Assembly (NCBI GenBank): GCA_001797465.1
Contig: MGPQ01000019.1
Location: forward strand, 1 to 64,000
DNA length: 64,000 nucleotides
From: Deltaproteobacteria bacterium GWB2_55_19
GTDB lineage: Bacteria; Desulfobacterota; GWC2-55-46
Direction: 5' to 3'
Shown here: piece by piece, positions 33,853 to 41,652 of the stretch
How positions within the stretch are numbered: the stretch's first letter is position 1
Layout of the letters: the number at the start of each line of letters is the position of its first letter
The notes under the pieces: generated by a model
The model's database searches: none
What the model was told of the DNA's origin: nothing
The model's input: the letters and a program-made list of their open reading frames with translations, nothing else
Position numbers and translations under genes: made by a program

Positions 33853-34599
33853 ATGAAAAAACACACCACATACATGATCGTGCTTGCTACTGCGCTCACC
33901 GTGCTTTCAGCGGCGCTCTACTACCTGCAGATAACGCTTTTCCGCGCGCCGAGAGACACCTTTTTCTATCTTTTGCAGGACCTCGCGTTCGTCCCGGTTC
34001 AGCTCCTCATCGTGACCGTCATAATCGAGAGGATATTGAGCGTAAGGGAAAAGCGGGCCATGATGGAGAAGATGAATATGGCCATAGGCGTATTTTTCAG
34101 CGAGATAGGCACTGAGCTTCTAAAATCGTTTACCGAACATGGCGCCCTCGGAGACGCTCATCGCAAGGATCTCTCGGGCGTCAAGGACTGGGTGGGCGCG
34201 GACTTCAAGCGCGCCGCGCGCTCATCCGCTAAGACGGATTTTTCAATCGTCGGTTTTGAGACAGAGCTCGAAGGGCTTAAAGGCTTCCTGCACGATAAAA
34301 AGGACTTTCTGCTGACGCTCCTCCAGAACCCGAACCTCATGGAGCACGACTCCTTCACGGAGTTATTGCGTTCTGTCTTTCATGTCTTTGACGAGCTTGA
34401 GGGGAGGAAGAGTTTGACGGGGCTTGGTGAAGCGGACCTTAAACACCTCGAGGGAGACTTAAAGAGGGCTTATGGGTCCCTTATAACGGAATGGGTCCTT
34501 TACATGAAATATCTCAAGAAGAGCTACCCGTACCTCTTCTCCATAGCCGCGCGCAAAAACCCGTTCGACCCAGGGGCAACGGTTGAGATCAAGGGGTAG
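33853..34599 (+). CDS. Membrane-anchored protein of unknown function
   Basis: 248 aa. Two TM helices close to the N terminus (about 7-27 and 36-58) and a predominantly helical cytoplasmic part. Landmarks: VPVQLLIVTVIIERILSVRE, NMAIGVFFSEIGTELLKSF and TEWVLYMKYLKKSYPYLFSI near the C terminus. No known catalytic motif and no Cys. I do not recognise a named family. ATG follows GGCGGAGGGG with a longer spacing. It stands alone between minus-strand genes. Confidence 0.8.
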   Translation: MKKHTTYMIVLATALTVLSAALYYLQITLFRAPRDTFFYLLQDLAFVPVQLLIVTVIIERILSVREKRAMMEKMNMAIGVFFSEIGTELLKSFTEHGALGDAHRKDLSGVKDWVGADFKRAARSSAKTDFSIVGFETELEGLKGFLHDKKDFLLTLLQNPNLMEHDSFTELLRSVFHVFDELEGRKSLTGLGEADLKHLEGDLKRAYGSLITEWVLYMKYLKKSYPYLFSIAARKNPFDPGATVEIKG

Positions 34600-34754
34600 C
34601 GCGGATAGGGTTATCGTATTCAAGATACTCGATGCGGAAAAATTCAAGCAGTGTGACGGCGAGCGGCGCAAGTGTCAATCTTACTTGTCTGGCGGCAGCG
34701 CTTTGCGTCCGCCATGACTAAACGGGCGCGCAAACGCGGACGAAAGCCTCTCTT

Positions 34755-34800
34755 CAAAAAAATAAACGCCCGCCGTGCTTACGGCGGGCGTTTATTTAAT
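34755..34800 (-). terminator. Intrinsic terminator of the PEP-CTERM gene
   Basis: AAACGCCCGCCGT / ACGGCGGGCGTTT stem around a 4-nt loop, with T7 on the minus-strand 3' side; 28 bp after the stop. Confidence 0.9.
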
Positions 34801-34827
34801 AAGTAAACCCGAGGGCTTCTTTTGGTC

Positions 34828-35463
34828 TTAGCCCTTCCTAAACCTCTTCATCCTTACGACCGCAAAACCGGCCAAGCCGCTGCCGAGGAGCAACAATGTA
34901 GACGGCTCCGGTACCGATGAAGATGAAACAGTGTTAAAGGCCAGGTTGTCGATGCCTATAACGTCATCCATGTAGCCCCCTGATCCGTTAGGGGACCCGC
35001 CGCCTGTCCAACTGAAGACAAAGGACGCTATGCCCGCAGTGTTAATCGTAAGGCTGTAAGGCGTACTCGCGTTGGAGAACGATGTCGATGCAAGCAGGTT
35101 ACTGCTGGAGTCGTAGACATCCAGGTACGATGTGGTGTTCGCATAGTCGGCATATATAATCTGGGCAGTTATATAATCCGTCGTGCCGGTAAAATAGCCT
35201 GACATAGCCACATTCCCCACGCCATTATAAAGTCCGCTCTTCTCGCCGGTAGCCCATGTCGAGGAGCCGTTTTGAGAACCGTAATCCGTTGTGTAGTAAG
35301 CATTTGTAAAAACTACCCCTGAGCCAGAGTAGTCGCTTCCCACGGCTGTGCCGGATGCACCGCCCTCAAAGTCGACAGTCACAGCGCCTACGTACGCCGG
35401 CAACCCCGCAGACAGCAGTGTTGCAAGAAAAAGGGAGCCTATTTTCAGAGATTTACGCCTCAT
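34828..35463 (-). CDS. PEP-CTERM sorting-domain exported protein
   Basis: 211 aa. Signal peptide about 1-27 (FLATLLSAGLPAYVGA). The mature part is low in charge, rich in Ser/Thr/Gly/Tyr and beta-like (VDFEGGASGTAVGSDYSGSG, TAQIIYADYANTTSYLDVYD). The C terminus has the full sorting signal: VPEPSTLLLLGSGLAGF, then basic MKRFRKG. Exosortase cleaves such proteins and moves them to the cell surface or EPS matrix. SD AAAGGAGG. A sigma-54 -24/-12 promoter precedes it, and two upstream direct repeats are candidate activator sites. No exosortase or EPS gene is in the window. Confidence 0.93.
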   Translation of the reverse strand: MRRKSLKIGSLFLATLLSAGLPAYVGAVTVDFEGGASGTAVGSDYSGSGVVFTNAYYTTDYGSQNGSSTWATGEKSGLYNGVGNVAMSGYFTGTTDYITAQIIYADYANTTSYLDVYDSSSNLLASTSFSNASTPYSLTINTAGIASFVFSWTGGGSPNGSGGYMDDVIGIDNLAFNTVSSSSVPEPSTLLLLGSGLAGFAVVRMKRFRKG

Positions 35464-35509
35464 TTGGTCCTCCTTTTTTAAAGCGTTTTTTAATGTTTAT
35501 TCATTAAAT

Positions 35510-35526
35510 ATGCAAAAAAAATGCCA
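35510..35526 (-). promoter_or_regulatory. Sigma-54 (RpoN) -24/-12 promoter of the PEP-CTERM gene
   Basis: Minus strand TGGCATTTTTTTTGCAT: GG and GC are exactly 12 nt apart, as the RpoN consensus TGGCAC-N5-TTGC requires. The implied start is near 35501, giving a leader of about 38 nt with SD AAAGGAGG. Confidence 0.8.
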
Positions 35527-35621
35527 TGCATCCGCATAAAAGCATCATAGTTTGTAACTATTTATTTTTATAGGCTTATTTTTCTCAGCAGGCCTTACTG
35601 AGGAATGCCGATTGGATCCCA

Positions 35622-35732
35622 AGTGTAAAAAAAGTTGATAGCTGGTTAGCCCCTTTTGCCAGTTAAAACTGCTAACTCACTGATTTTACAGCGTTTACTT
35701 TAGTTCCACTTGTGTAAAAAATGTGGACAGCT
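35622..35732. promoter_or_regulatory. Two direct-repeat boxes, candidate enhancer-binding-protein sites
   Basis: The boxes at 35622-35643 and 35711-35732 share TGTAAAAAAnGTnGAnAGC (18 of 21 positions identical). They are 96-206 bp upstream of the -24 element, the usual distance for a sigma-54 activator. PEP-CTERM genes in other species are controlled by the PrsK/PrsR system with RpoN; assigning these boxes to a PrsR homologue is inference. Confidence 0.55.
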
Positions 35733-35758
35733 TTGAGCCGGTTTTTAACAAGGACCAG

Positions 35759-35788
35759 TAGGCTGGGTTAGCGTAGCGTAATCGAGCC
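35759..35788. repeat. REP-like palindrome, copy 2
   Basis: TAGGCTGGGTTAGCGTAGCG then TAATCGAGCC: the first 22 nt match copy 1 (32981); the closing arm has decayed. Confidence 0.65.
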
Positions 35789-35804
35789 AATCAGAGTTAT
35801 TCTC

Positions 35805-36827
35805 TCATCTCCTCCCCGGCGGCGGCCCGTAGATGACATACTCGAACGACCCCTTGATGTTTATCTCTTCTATCCCGAAGTCGTCGGGGAAAGGCGGAAA
35901 GGGAGACGCGAGGCGCAGAGCCGTCACAGCCGCGTCGTCGAGCGCCGGGTAGTTTGAGGATTTCACAAGTTTCACATCCCTCAATGTCCCGTCCTTGTTT
36001 ATCGCGAAGTCGAGCCTTAATATCCCCTGCCAGCCGTTCCTGGACGCTGAATCCGGGTAGTCCCATCTGGATTCTATCCGGTTCTTCATATTGACGAGAT
36101 ACTTTTGATACCGGAGCTCCGAGGTGTTGAGTTGAAGGGTCTTGCCCTTCTCGCCCTTCGGGGCCTCGGACTCGTACTTCTTCGTAAGCTCGGAGATCCG
36201 GTCGTCTGAGAGCAAAAGGTTAGGCCTCAAGGGCTGGATTATTGTGGTGGTTGTGGACGCGTCCCTGCCATTGGCTCTTCCATCTCCCGGGCCGTTTCCG
36301 GCAACGGCGGACGGGACAGTAGCCGGCGCTTGCTCATCAGAAGACCCCTCGGCCCCGGTGCCCTTTAACGTAATCGTATCCTCTCCGGGTAGAGTTTTGC
36401 CAGGGGCCGCTTTTTCAGCGGACTTAAGGGGAGTATCCCCGGAAGGCTTCGTAGCGACGCCAGCCCCCCCTGCACCCCCCTGAGGAGGCGCGGAAAATAA
36501 AGAGGGTTTAGGAATAGACAGTGGGACTACAAGCAGACCCTTTCCCTCTTTCACGTCAGGGAAGGTTTCTTTTGAGACACTCTGGTTCCTGTCCGCGAAA
36601 AACGACGGACGATTCGGTGGGGCGGCAACACCCTTGCCAGGCGGCAGGTCTATCACATCGACGACTATCGGCTCATTGTCAGGCATGGCCTTCAGGAGGG
36701 AATCCTGCAAAGGAGCAAAGGCGTAGAAGACAAGGAGCGCCGTCAGGTGTATGGCTAACGAAACCCCAAGGAATTTAAAGAGATTTTCGCCCCCATTGTC
36801 CGGCGGCGGGAAAGTTTTTGTTGACAT
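35805..36827 (-). CDS. TonB/TolA-like energy-transducer protein
   Basis: 340 aa. One N-terminal TM helix (about 17-36, FLGVSLAIHLTALLVFYAF), a long Pro/Gly/Thr-rich periplasmic spacer (about 55-225) and a TonB C-terminal domain (about 245-333: YQKYLVNMKNRIESRWDYPD, GWQGILRLDFAINKDGTLRD, YPALDDAAVTALRLASPFPP). It would use the proton-motive force of an ExbB/D or TolQ/R pair, not present here, to energise an outer-membrane receptor or envelope process. A weak SD (GGAG) precedes the ATG. Confidence 0.88.
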   Translation of the reverse strand: MSTKTFPPPDNGGENLFKFLGVSLAIHLTALLVFYAFAPLQDSLLKAMPDNEPIVVDVIDLPPGKGVAAPPNRPSFFADRNQSVSKETFPDVKEGKGLLVVPLSIPKPSLFSAPPQGGAGGAGVATKPSGDTPLKSAEKAAPGKTLPGEDTITLKGTGAEGSSDEQAPATVPSAVAGNGPGDGRANGRDASTTTTIIQPLRPNLLLSDDRISELTKKYESEAPKGEKGKTLQLNTSELRYQKYLVNMKNRIESRWDYPDSASRNGWQGILRLDFAINKDGTLRDVKLVKSSNYPALDDAAVTALRLASPFPPFPDDFGIEEINIKGSFEYVIYGPPPGRR

Positions 36828-36973
36828 GCAACTCCGATTCTGTCAAGATTGAGACATCGTACAAGGGTCAAGGGCCTGTGGCCTGTGGCTTGGGGCCGAT
36901 GGGTATATTAACGCCGAGCCCTTGAGGTTCCGTACCTTTCCCATTATTTTACATTTAAACCCGGAGAGAAACA

Positions 36974-37180
36974 ATGTTCGGATTAGGAACGACCGAGCTC
37001 ATCGTAATACTTGTCATAGTCCTCATCGTCTTCGGTGTCGGCAAGCTCCCGGATATCGGCTCCGGCATGGGCAAGGCGATAAAGAACTTCAAGAAGGCCT
37101 CAAGCGATGCCGAGATAGACGTAACCCCTGAAAAGGAAAGGCTCGACGCTAAAAGCAACGAAAAGACCAAGAACGCCTGA
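36974..37180 (+). CDS. tatA: Sec-independent translocase TatA/TatE
   Basis: Pore-forming component of the twin-arginine pathway; 68 aa. N-terminal TM ([20 protein letters not shown]), the FG hinge motif in [19 protein letters not shown], an amphipathic helix and a charged tail. SD GGAGAG. Monocistronic; no tatC in the window. The Gly-Thr-Thr-Glu N terminus (polar Glu8) is typical of TatA rather than TatB. Confidence 0.95.
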   Translation: MFGLGTTELIVILVIVLIVFGVGKLPDIGSGMGKAIKNFKKASSDAEIDVTPEKERLDAKSNEKTKNA

Positions 37181-37204
37181 AACCTTCACCTGACCTTATA
37201 ATAT

Positions 37205-37235
37205 CAAAACCCGCCTTTGGCGGGTTTTTTATTTT
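37205..37235. terminator. Bidirectional terminator between tatA and 37248 gene
   Basis: AAAACCCGCC / GGCGGGTTTT with a 4-nt loop, then T6ATTTT on the plus strand. It serves tatA and probably also the convergent minus gene. Confidence 0.88.
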
Positions 37236-37247
37236 GGGGGGGCCGTC

Positions 37248-38000
37248 TTACACCCTCCCCCTGTCCCTCTCCTTTACAATATCTTTTGCCGCTTCCCTGG
37301 CCTGCGGGTGGATGGTCTGGTCCTCCGCGATTGCCCGAAGGTCCTGCGTCATGAGGGATTCGAGGAGCGCGACCGTTACCCTCGGAGGGGTATACGGGTT
37401 CAGGGCGACCGCCTTTTTCACGTCGTACCTCTTCGACCACTTCCCGTGGGCAACGACGAGCTTTAATATCGCCGGGGAGTTGGGCCTTTTCGACGCGACC
37501 TTCAGGACCTCTTTTTCAGTCGTCCTCGGGTTATTGAGGATGTTTCCGATGACCATCGGGTCCGGGTCTGAAAGCAGGCGGTCTATGACATCCTTTGCCT
37601 GCTTTTTTGAGAGGGCGCGTCTCTCGCCGAGGCTTAGGAGCTCCATCGGCGCCTCCTCCTCGGTCTCGTATCCTGAGAGCCCTTTTTTGAGGGGCGGGAG
37701 GTCGGTAAAGAGCCTGGAGACCTTTCCGAGGCCGAGCCCTATCGCGGCGAGGTATATGAGCCTGTATCTTTCGGGGCCGAGCGCGGTTTTAAGCCCTTCG
37801 GGGTCTACGAGGAGGGAGGCGGCCTTTTTAGCGTGTACGGCTGGAGGCCCCATCTTGTAGATGAGGTCGATGGCCCTTGCCGAGTCTTCCGGGGAGAGAT
37901 GAGAGAGCCTCCTGCCGAGGAGGTCGAGCCTCATCCTCTCCTCTGGAAGGGCGGATAAGTCGCTCAAGAGCTTATGAACGAACTCTTCGATGTCAATCAT
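37248..38000 (-). CDS. Helical-repeat protein of unknown function
   Basis: 250 aa, all-helical and soluble. Repeated helical pairs such as LSPEDSARAIDLIYKMGPPA, VIDRLLSDPDPMVIGNILNN and SLMTQDLRAIAEDQTIHPQA resemble HEAT/armadillo-type scaffolds, as in DUF2336-like proteins. No catalytic residues evident. The start lies 27 bp from the stop of the MJ0042/DUF3426 gene upstream on the same strand, so the two are probably co-transcribed. No SD seen. Confidence 0.75.
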   Translation of the reverse strand: MIDIEEFVHKLLSDLSALPEERMRLDLLGRRLSHLSPEDSARAIDLIYKMGPPAVHAKKAASLLVDPEGLKTALGPERYRLIYLAAIGLGLGKVSRLFTDLPPLKKGLSGYETEEEAPMELLSLGERRALSKKQAKDVIDRLLSDPDPMVIGNILNNPRTTEKEVLKVASKRPNSPAILKLVVAHGKWSKRYDVKKAVALNPYTPPRVTVALLESLMTQDLRAIAEDQTIHPQAREAAKDIVKERDRGRV

Positions 38001-38027
38001 TTTTAGGAAGTCGGATGGGCTGGGGAC

Positions 38028-39323
38028 TTAGCGGATTATGTCGAGCCCGTACTCGACGGTCTCTGCCGGGGCCTCTGTAAAGAGGACCATGACCGGGACC
38101 TCGGCCTTGGACGGTATCGTCCCGCCGGTTGCGTCCTTGAACTGCTTCAGCAGGTCTTCCTTCGAAAGGTTCTTAAGATCGTCCTGCGATACGACCCGTC
38201 CGGGAGAGACCGATTTGGACGCGACCTTCTCGCCCCTGGAGTCGTAGAGTATGCCCGTTACGGACTTTATTTCCTGGGGGGCCTCAGATATGTTCCTTAT
38301 CTTCGCCTCTATCACGAATACCTTGCCGAAGAGGACGTTCTCGGCGAAGTAGCCGTTTATCGTCTCTATCTCCACGACCTTTGCCGGGGGTTCGGAGCCC
38401 GGGAGGATGGACTTGGTGATGGAATCGATTATGCCGGATGAATAGACGATAACCGCGCCTATGATGAAGACGATGACGGCTATGAGGATGGCCTTCTTGC
38501 CGGGCCTGGATTTGGTTGCTCTCACAGCGGCCTTGAGGTTGGCGTCGTCCTCGCCCTCATCGAGGCCGAGGTCAGCGTCTTTTTCAATCGATTTTGTCAG
38601 TACGTCGGAAAATTCTTTTTCCACCCCGGCGTCGTCCGCTTCTGATTCAGCCAAAGGTTCGGCCTTTGGCGCTGATGCCATAGAGTCCCTGGCATAAGCG
38701 GCGGCGGAGATGGGCGAGGCCTTTACCTTCCCGGCGCCCTCTCTCTCATCTTCTTCGTCTTCGGAGCCTGTCCCTGAGCCTAAGTCCCAGTCGTCGGAAG
38801 GGGCGCTCTCCTTGCCAGGGGCCGTCTCATCGGCTGTCTTGCCCGCGTCGTCGAAGTTGAAGTCGAAGTCGAGCGCGGCCTTACCGGACTCCTCCGGCTT
38901 GAACTGGAAGCCTTCGTCGTTGTCATCGGCAAGGCCCTTAGGCGTTTCTTTTTCGGCAATCTCGCTGGAGGAAAACTTGAACTCGAACGGGTCCCTCTCG
39001 TCCTCATCGGACGCTTCGGCGGTGCGTTCGCTCGAGGCAAGGTCTTCCTCGTCAGGGGGCCTCTCAAAATCGAATTTCAGATTGAGGTCGGGCCTCGACT
39101 CGGGCTTTGGAATATTCGGCGCGCCGGTAAAAGAGGGGTCAAGGGACTTCTCGCCCTGTTTGGACCCGAAGACCTCCTCGACCTGGACCTCTTCGGCCTG
39201 AGGAGGCGGGGTGACTACAAAGACGTTCTGGCATTTGGTGCAACGCACCCTTACGCCATTGGCCGTGATCCTCGAATCATCGAGCCGGAACTTCGTAGAG
39301 CACTTATCGCACTGGATTATCAT
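38028..39323 (-). CDS. MJ0042-type zinc-finger, single-TM DUF3426-like protein
   Basis: 431 aa. N-terminal zinc ribbon IIQCDKCSTKFRLDDSRITA, VRVRCTKCQNVFVV (two CxxC), then an acidic, Ser/Asp/Glu-rich linker of about 200 residues, a TM helix (about 270-292, AILIAVIVFIIGAVIVYSSG) and a C-terminal beta domain (EIETINGYFAENVLFGKVFV, then IRNISEAPQEIKSVTGILYD), as in DUF3426. Such proteins are frequent in deltaproteobacteria, and their role is unknown. Probably co-transcribed with 37248. Confidence 0.88.
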   Translation of the reverse strand: MIIQCDKCSTKFRLDDSRITANGVRVRCTKCQNVFVVTPPPQAEEVQVEEVFGSKQGEKSLDPSFTGAPNIPKPESRPDLNLKFDFERPPDEEDLASSERTAEASDEDERDPFEFKFSSSEIAEKETPKGLADDNDEGFQFKPEESGKAALDFDFNFDDAGKTADETAPGKESAPSDDWDLGSGTGSEDEEDEREGAGKVKASPISAAAYARDSMASAPKAEPLAESEADDAGVEKEFSDVLTKSIEKDADLGLDEGEDDANLKAAVRATKSRPGKKAILIAVIVFIIGAVIVYSSGIIDSITKSILPGSEPPAKVVEIETINGYFAENVLFGKVFVIEAKIRNISEAPQEIKSVTGILYDSRGEKVASKSVSPGRVVSQDDLKNLSKEDLLKQFKDATGGTIPSKAEVPVMVLFTEAPAETVEYGLDIIR

Positions 39324-39482
39324 CTATTCCGTATTGGTTGGGGACGCTGAAAGAGACACTATCAACAAGAGATATTTAGCATATGCGCGGCGGCAATTCA
39401 AGATAATATAGATATTGTCCCTCAGACAATTATTTCGGACGGACAGGCCCGTAGGTTTAGCGTTTTAATCGTCGAATCCCAC

Positions 39483-39511
39483 TTGACAGCCAAGGGCGCT
39501 CCTTATATCCT
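39483..39511 (+). promoter_or_regulatory. Possible promoter for the HPRT-like gene
   Basis: TTGACA (39483-39488) followed at 17 bp by TATCCT (39506-39511), or at 15 bp by TATATC. Confidence 0.45.
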
Positions 39512-39535
39512 TTGGGTAATCCGAAGGACTCCACT

Positions 39536-40051
39536 ATGCCGTCTGGACAATTCAAACCCCTTCTGTCTCCCTCTGATATAAGGGATACGGTTGATTCCCT
39601 CGCCAAAAAGATAGACGAGGACTACGCCGGAAAGACCCCTTTGCTCGTAGGCGTCTTGAAAGGCGCGTTCGTCTTCCTTGCCGACCTCGCGCGCGAAATC
39701 AAGACCGACGTCGAGATAGACTTTATCCAGGCCGTTTCTTACGGCAAGAGGGAGAGCCCGTCAACTGAAGTCCTCATAACCGGCGAGATAGGGACGGCTG
39801 TGAAAGGGCGGGATATAATAATAGTCGAGGGGATAATCGACAGGGGGACGACTGCACGCGCGGTCTTCGATTACCTCTCGTCAAAAGGGCCGGCCTCGAT
39901 AAGGTTTTGCGCGCTACTTGTCCGTGACTCTCACTCGGGGCTTAATATCGACTATGCGGGGCGCTTAATCGGCCCGGGTTTCGTCGTCGGCTACGGCATG
40001 GATTACAAGGGCCTCCACAGGAACCTTCCCGGCATCCATATCGTGGAATAA
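39536..40051 (+). CDS. Hypoxanthine phosphoribosyltransferase-like protein
   Basis: 171 aa. Family blocks: LLVGVLKGAFVFLADLAREI, VEIDFIQAVSYGKRE, then the PRPP loop IVEGIIDRGTT and VVGYGMDYKGLHRNLPGI. In typical HPRT the loop is VEDIIDTGxT: here the second acidic residue is Gly99 and the Thr before Gly is Arg103, though Glu98 and the catalytic Asp102 remain. It could be an HPRT with altered PRPP binding or a sister PRTase. Start at ATG 39536 (AAGGA, 39524-39528); a TTG at 39512 is in frame. It is followed 13 bp later by the kinase fusion. Confidence 0.82.
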   Translation: MPSGQFKPLLSPSDIRDTVDSLAKKIDEDYAGKTPLLVGVLKGAFVFLADLAREIKTDVEIDFIQAVSYGKRESPSTEVLITGEIGTAVKGRDIIIVEGIIDRGTTARAVFDYLSSKGPASIRFCALLVRDSHSGLNIDYAGRLIGPGFVVGYGMDYKGLHRNLPGIHIVE

Positions 40052-40064
40052 TCATGGGGGCACA

Positions 40065-41621
40065 GTGTTTCTCCAGCCGATAATCGACGCTCTACTCCTC
40101 CCAACGGCATTTCCAGAAGCCCCCGGCACAATCACGCTCGTTCAAACCCACGTCTCTTACCTGATATTTACCGATAAATTCGTTTACAAGATAAAGAAGC
40201 CCGTGGACTTCGGCTTTCTGGACTTTACGACGCTTGAGAAGAGGCGCTACTTCTCCGAAGAGGAGGTGCGCCTCAATTCCCGTCTCGCCCCTGGCGTCTA
40301 CATCGGGGTCGTGAAAATCGTCTCAATCAAAGGGTCCATAAAAATCGAGGGCGTTGGTGAGGCGATCGAGTACGCGGTCAAGATGAAGAGGCTCCCGGAG
40401 GAGTCCATGTTGAAGCGCGCGCTCACGGATGGGGAGGTCCCGGAAGAGGTCATAAGAAGGGTCGCGCAAAGGGTCGCCGCGTTTCACGCGGGCGCGGAAA
40501 CGACCGGACATATCGCCTCGTTCGGCCTCCCTGAGTTCGTCTCAAGGAACGCTTCCGAGAACTTCACCCAGACGGACCCGTTCGTCGGTAGGATTATAAC
40601 AGGCGCGCTCCACGAGAGGCTTAAATACTGGACAGAGGGCTTTATTGAAGCGAACAGCGGCCTTTTAAGGGCCCGTGCAGGCAACGGGTCCGTCAGGGAC
40701 TGCCACGGAGACATACACACCGAGCATATCTCGATCGCTGACGGCATAAACATCATCGACTGCATAGAGTTCAACGAGCGGTTCAGGTACGCCGATATTG
40801 TGGCGGACATGGCCTTTCTTTCGATGGACCTCGATTACCTGAACAGGAGGGACCTGTCAGAGGCCTTCGATGACGAGTACTTCAGGGCGTCAAAAGACGT
40901 TGAGGGCAGACGCCTCCTCGATTTTTACAAGTGTTACCGCGCCTGCGTCCGGGGCAAGGTCGAGGGGTTCAAGTCAACTGAGAAAGAGGTGCCGGAAGGA
41001 GAAAGGCTCTCATCAGTCCTCTCGGCGCGCTACCATTTTCATCTCGCAGGGCTCTATGCCTCGGAGTGGAGGCCTACGGTCGTGATGGTCAGGGGGCTCT
41101 CAGGCATCGGCAAATCGACGCTCGCGCGTATGATAGCGGATGTGACGAACCTGGCGGTCCTTTCGACAGATAACATCAGGAAAGTCCTCGCGGGGCTCAA
41201 GACAACGGAAAAGGCCCCGTCCCGATTCGGAGAAGGGATATACTCTGCCGAGTTCACAGAGATGACTTACATGGAGATGATCGCGAGGGCCGCCTCCCTC
41301 CTTGCCAAAGGCCGCTCCGTCATACTCGACGCGACCTTCTCAAAGGCCCGGCACGCTGAGGAGGCGCAAAAGGCCGCGTTAAGGGCGGGGGCGAGAGCGT
41401 ACATTATCGAATGTGTGGCAGGGGATGAAACCGTAAAGGGACGGCTCCTTAAAAGGGACGCAGAATGCGCGGTCAAGGGCATGCCCGTATCGGACGCCGG
41501 GTGGGGGGTGTATCTCAAGCAGAAGGAAGGCTACGAGGCGGTGAGGCCGGATATAATCGTAAACTCCGAGAGGCCTTTTGAGGAGTCCCTCCCACGCTTG
41601 TTCGAGGAAGTTTTTGGTTGA
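40065..41621 (+). CDS. Fusion of APH-like phosphotransferase and AAA/zeta-type P-loop kinase
   Basis: 518 aa. The N-terminal two thirds (about 1-320) resemble aminoglycoside-phosphotransferase/choline-kinase-fold proteins: FVYKIKKPVDFGFLDFTTLE, then the catalytic loop DCHGDIHTEHISI and metal site NIIDCIEFNERFRYADI. The C-terminal part (about 335-518) is a P-loop kinase with Walker A RGLSGIGKSTLAR and VILDATFSKARH. The pairing matches the COG2187-COG0645 bidomain proteins; the substrate is unknown. GTG start, SD weak. Same strand and 13 bp after the HPRT-like gene. Confidence 0.87.
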   Translation: MFLQPIIDALLLPTAFPEAPGTITLVQTHVSYLIFTDKFVYKIKKPVDFGFLDFTTLEKRRYFSEEEVRLNSRLAPGVYIGVVKIVSIKGSIKIEGVGEAIEYAVKMKRLPEESMLKRALTDGEVPEEVIRRVAQRVAAFHAGAETTGHIASFGLPEFVSRNASENFTQTDPFVGRIITGALHERLKYWTEGFIEANSGLLRARAGNGSVRDCHGDIHTEHISIADGINIIDCIEFNERFRYADIVADMAFLSMDLDYLNRRDLSEAFDDEYFRASKDVEGRRLLDFYKCYRACVRGKVEGFKSTEKEVPEGERLSSVLSARYHFHLAGLYASEWRPTVVMVRGLSGIGKSTLARMIADVTNLAVLSTDNIRKVLAGLKTTEKAPSRFGEGIYSAEFTEMTYMEMIARAASLLAKGRSVILDATFSKARHAEEAQKAALRAGARAYIIECVAGDETVKGRLLKRDAECAVKGMPVSDAGWGVYLKQKEGYEAVRPDIIVNSERPFEESLPRLFEEVFG

Positions 41622-41652
41622 GGGTTCCCGGGGGATATGCTTTAATAATTTA

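Larger units (their letters stand above)
35464..35804. other. 341-bp regulatory region of the PEP-CTERM gene
   Basis: No gene. It holds the sigma-54 promoter (35510-35526), two upstream repeat boxes (35622-35643, 35710-35732), and a copy of the GGGTTAGCGTAGCGTAA palindrome half next to the TonB-like gene's 3' end. Confidence 0.7.
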
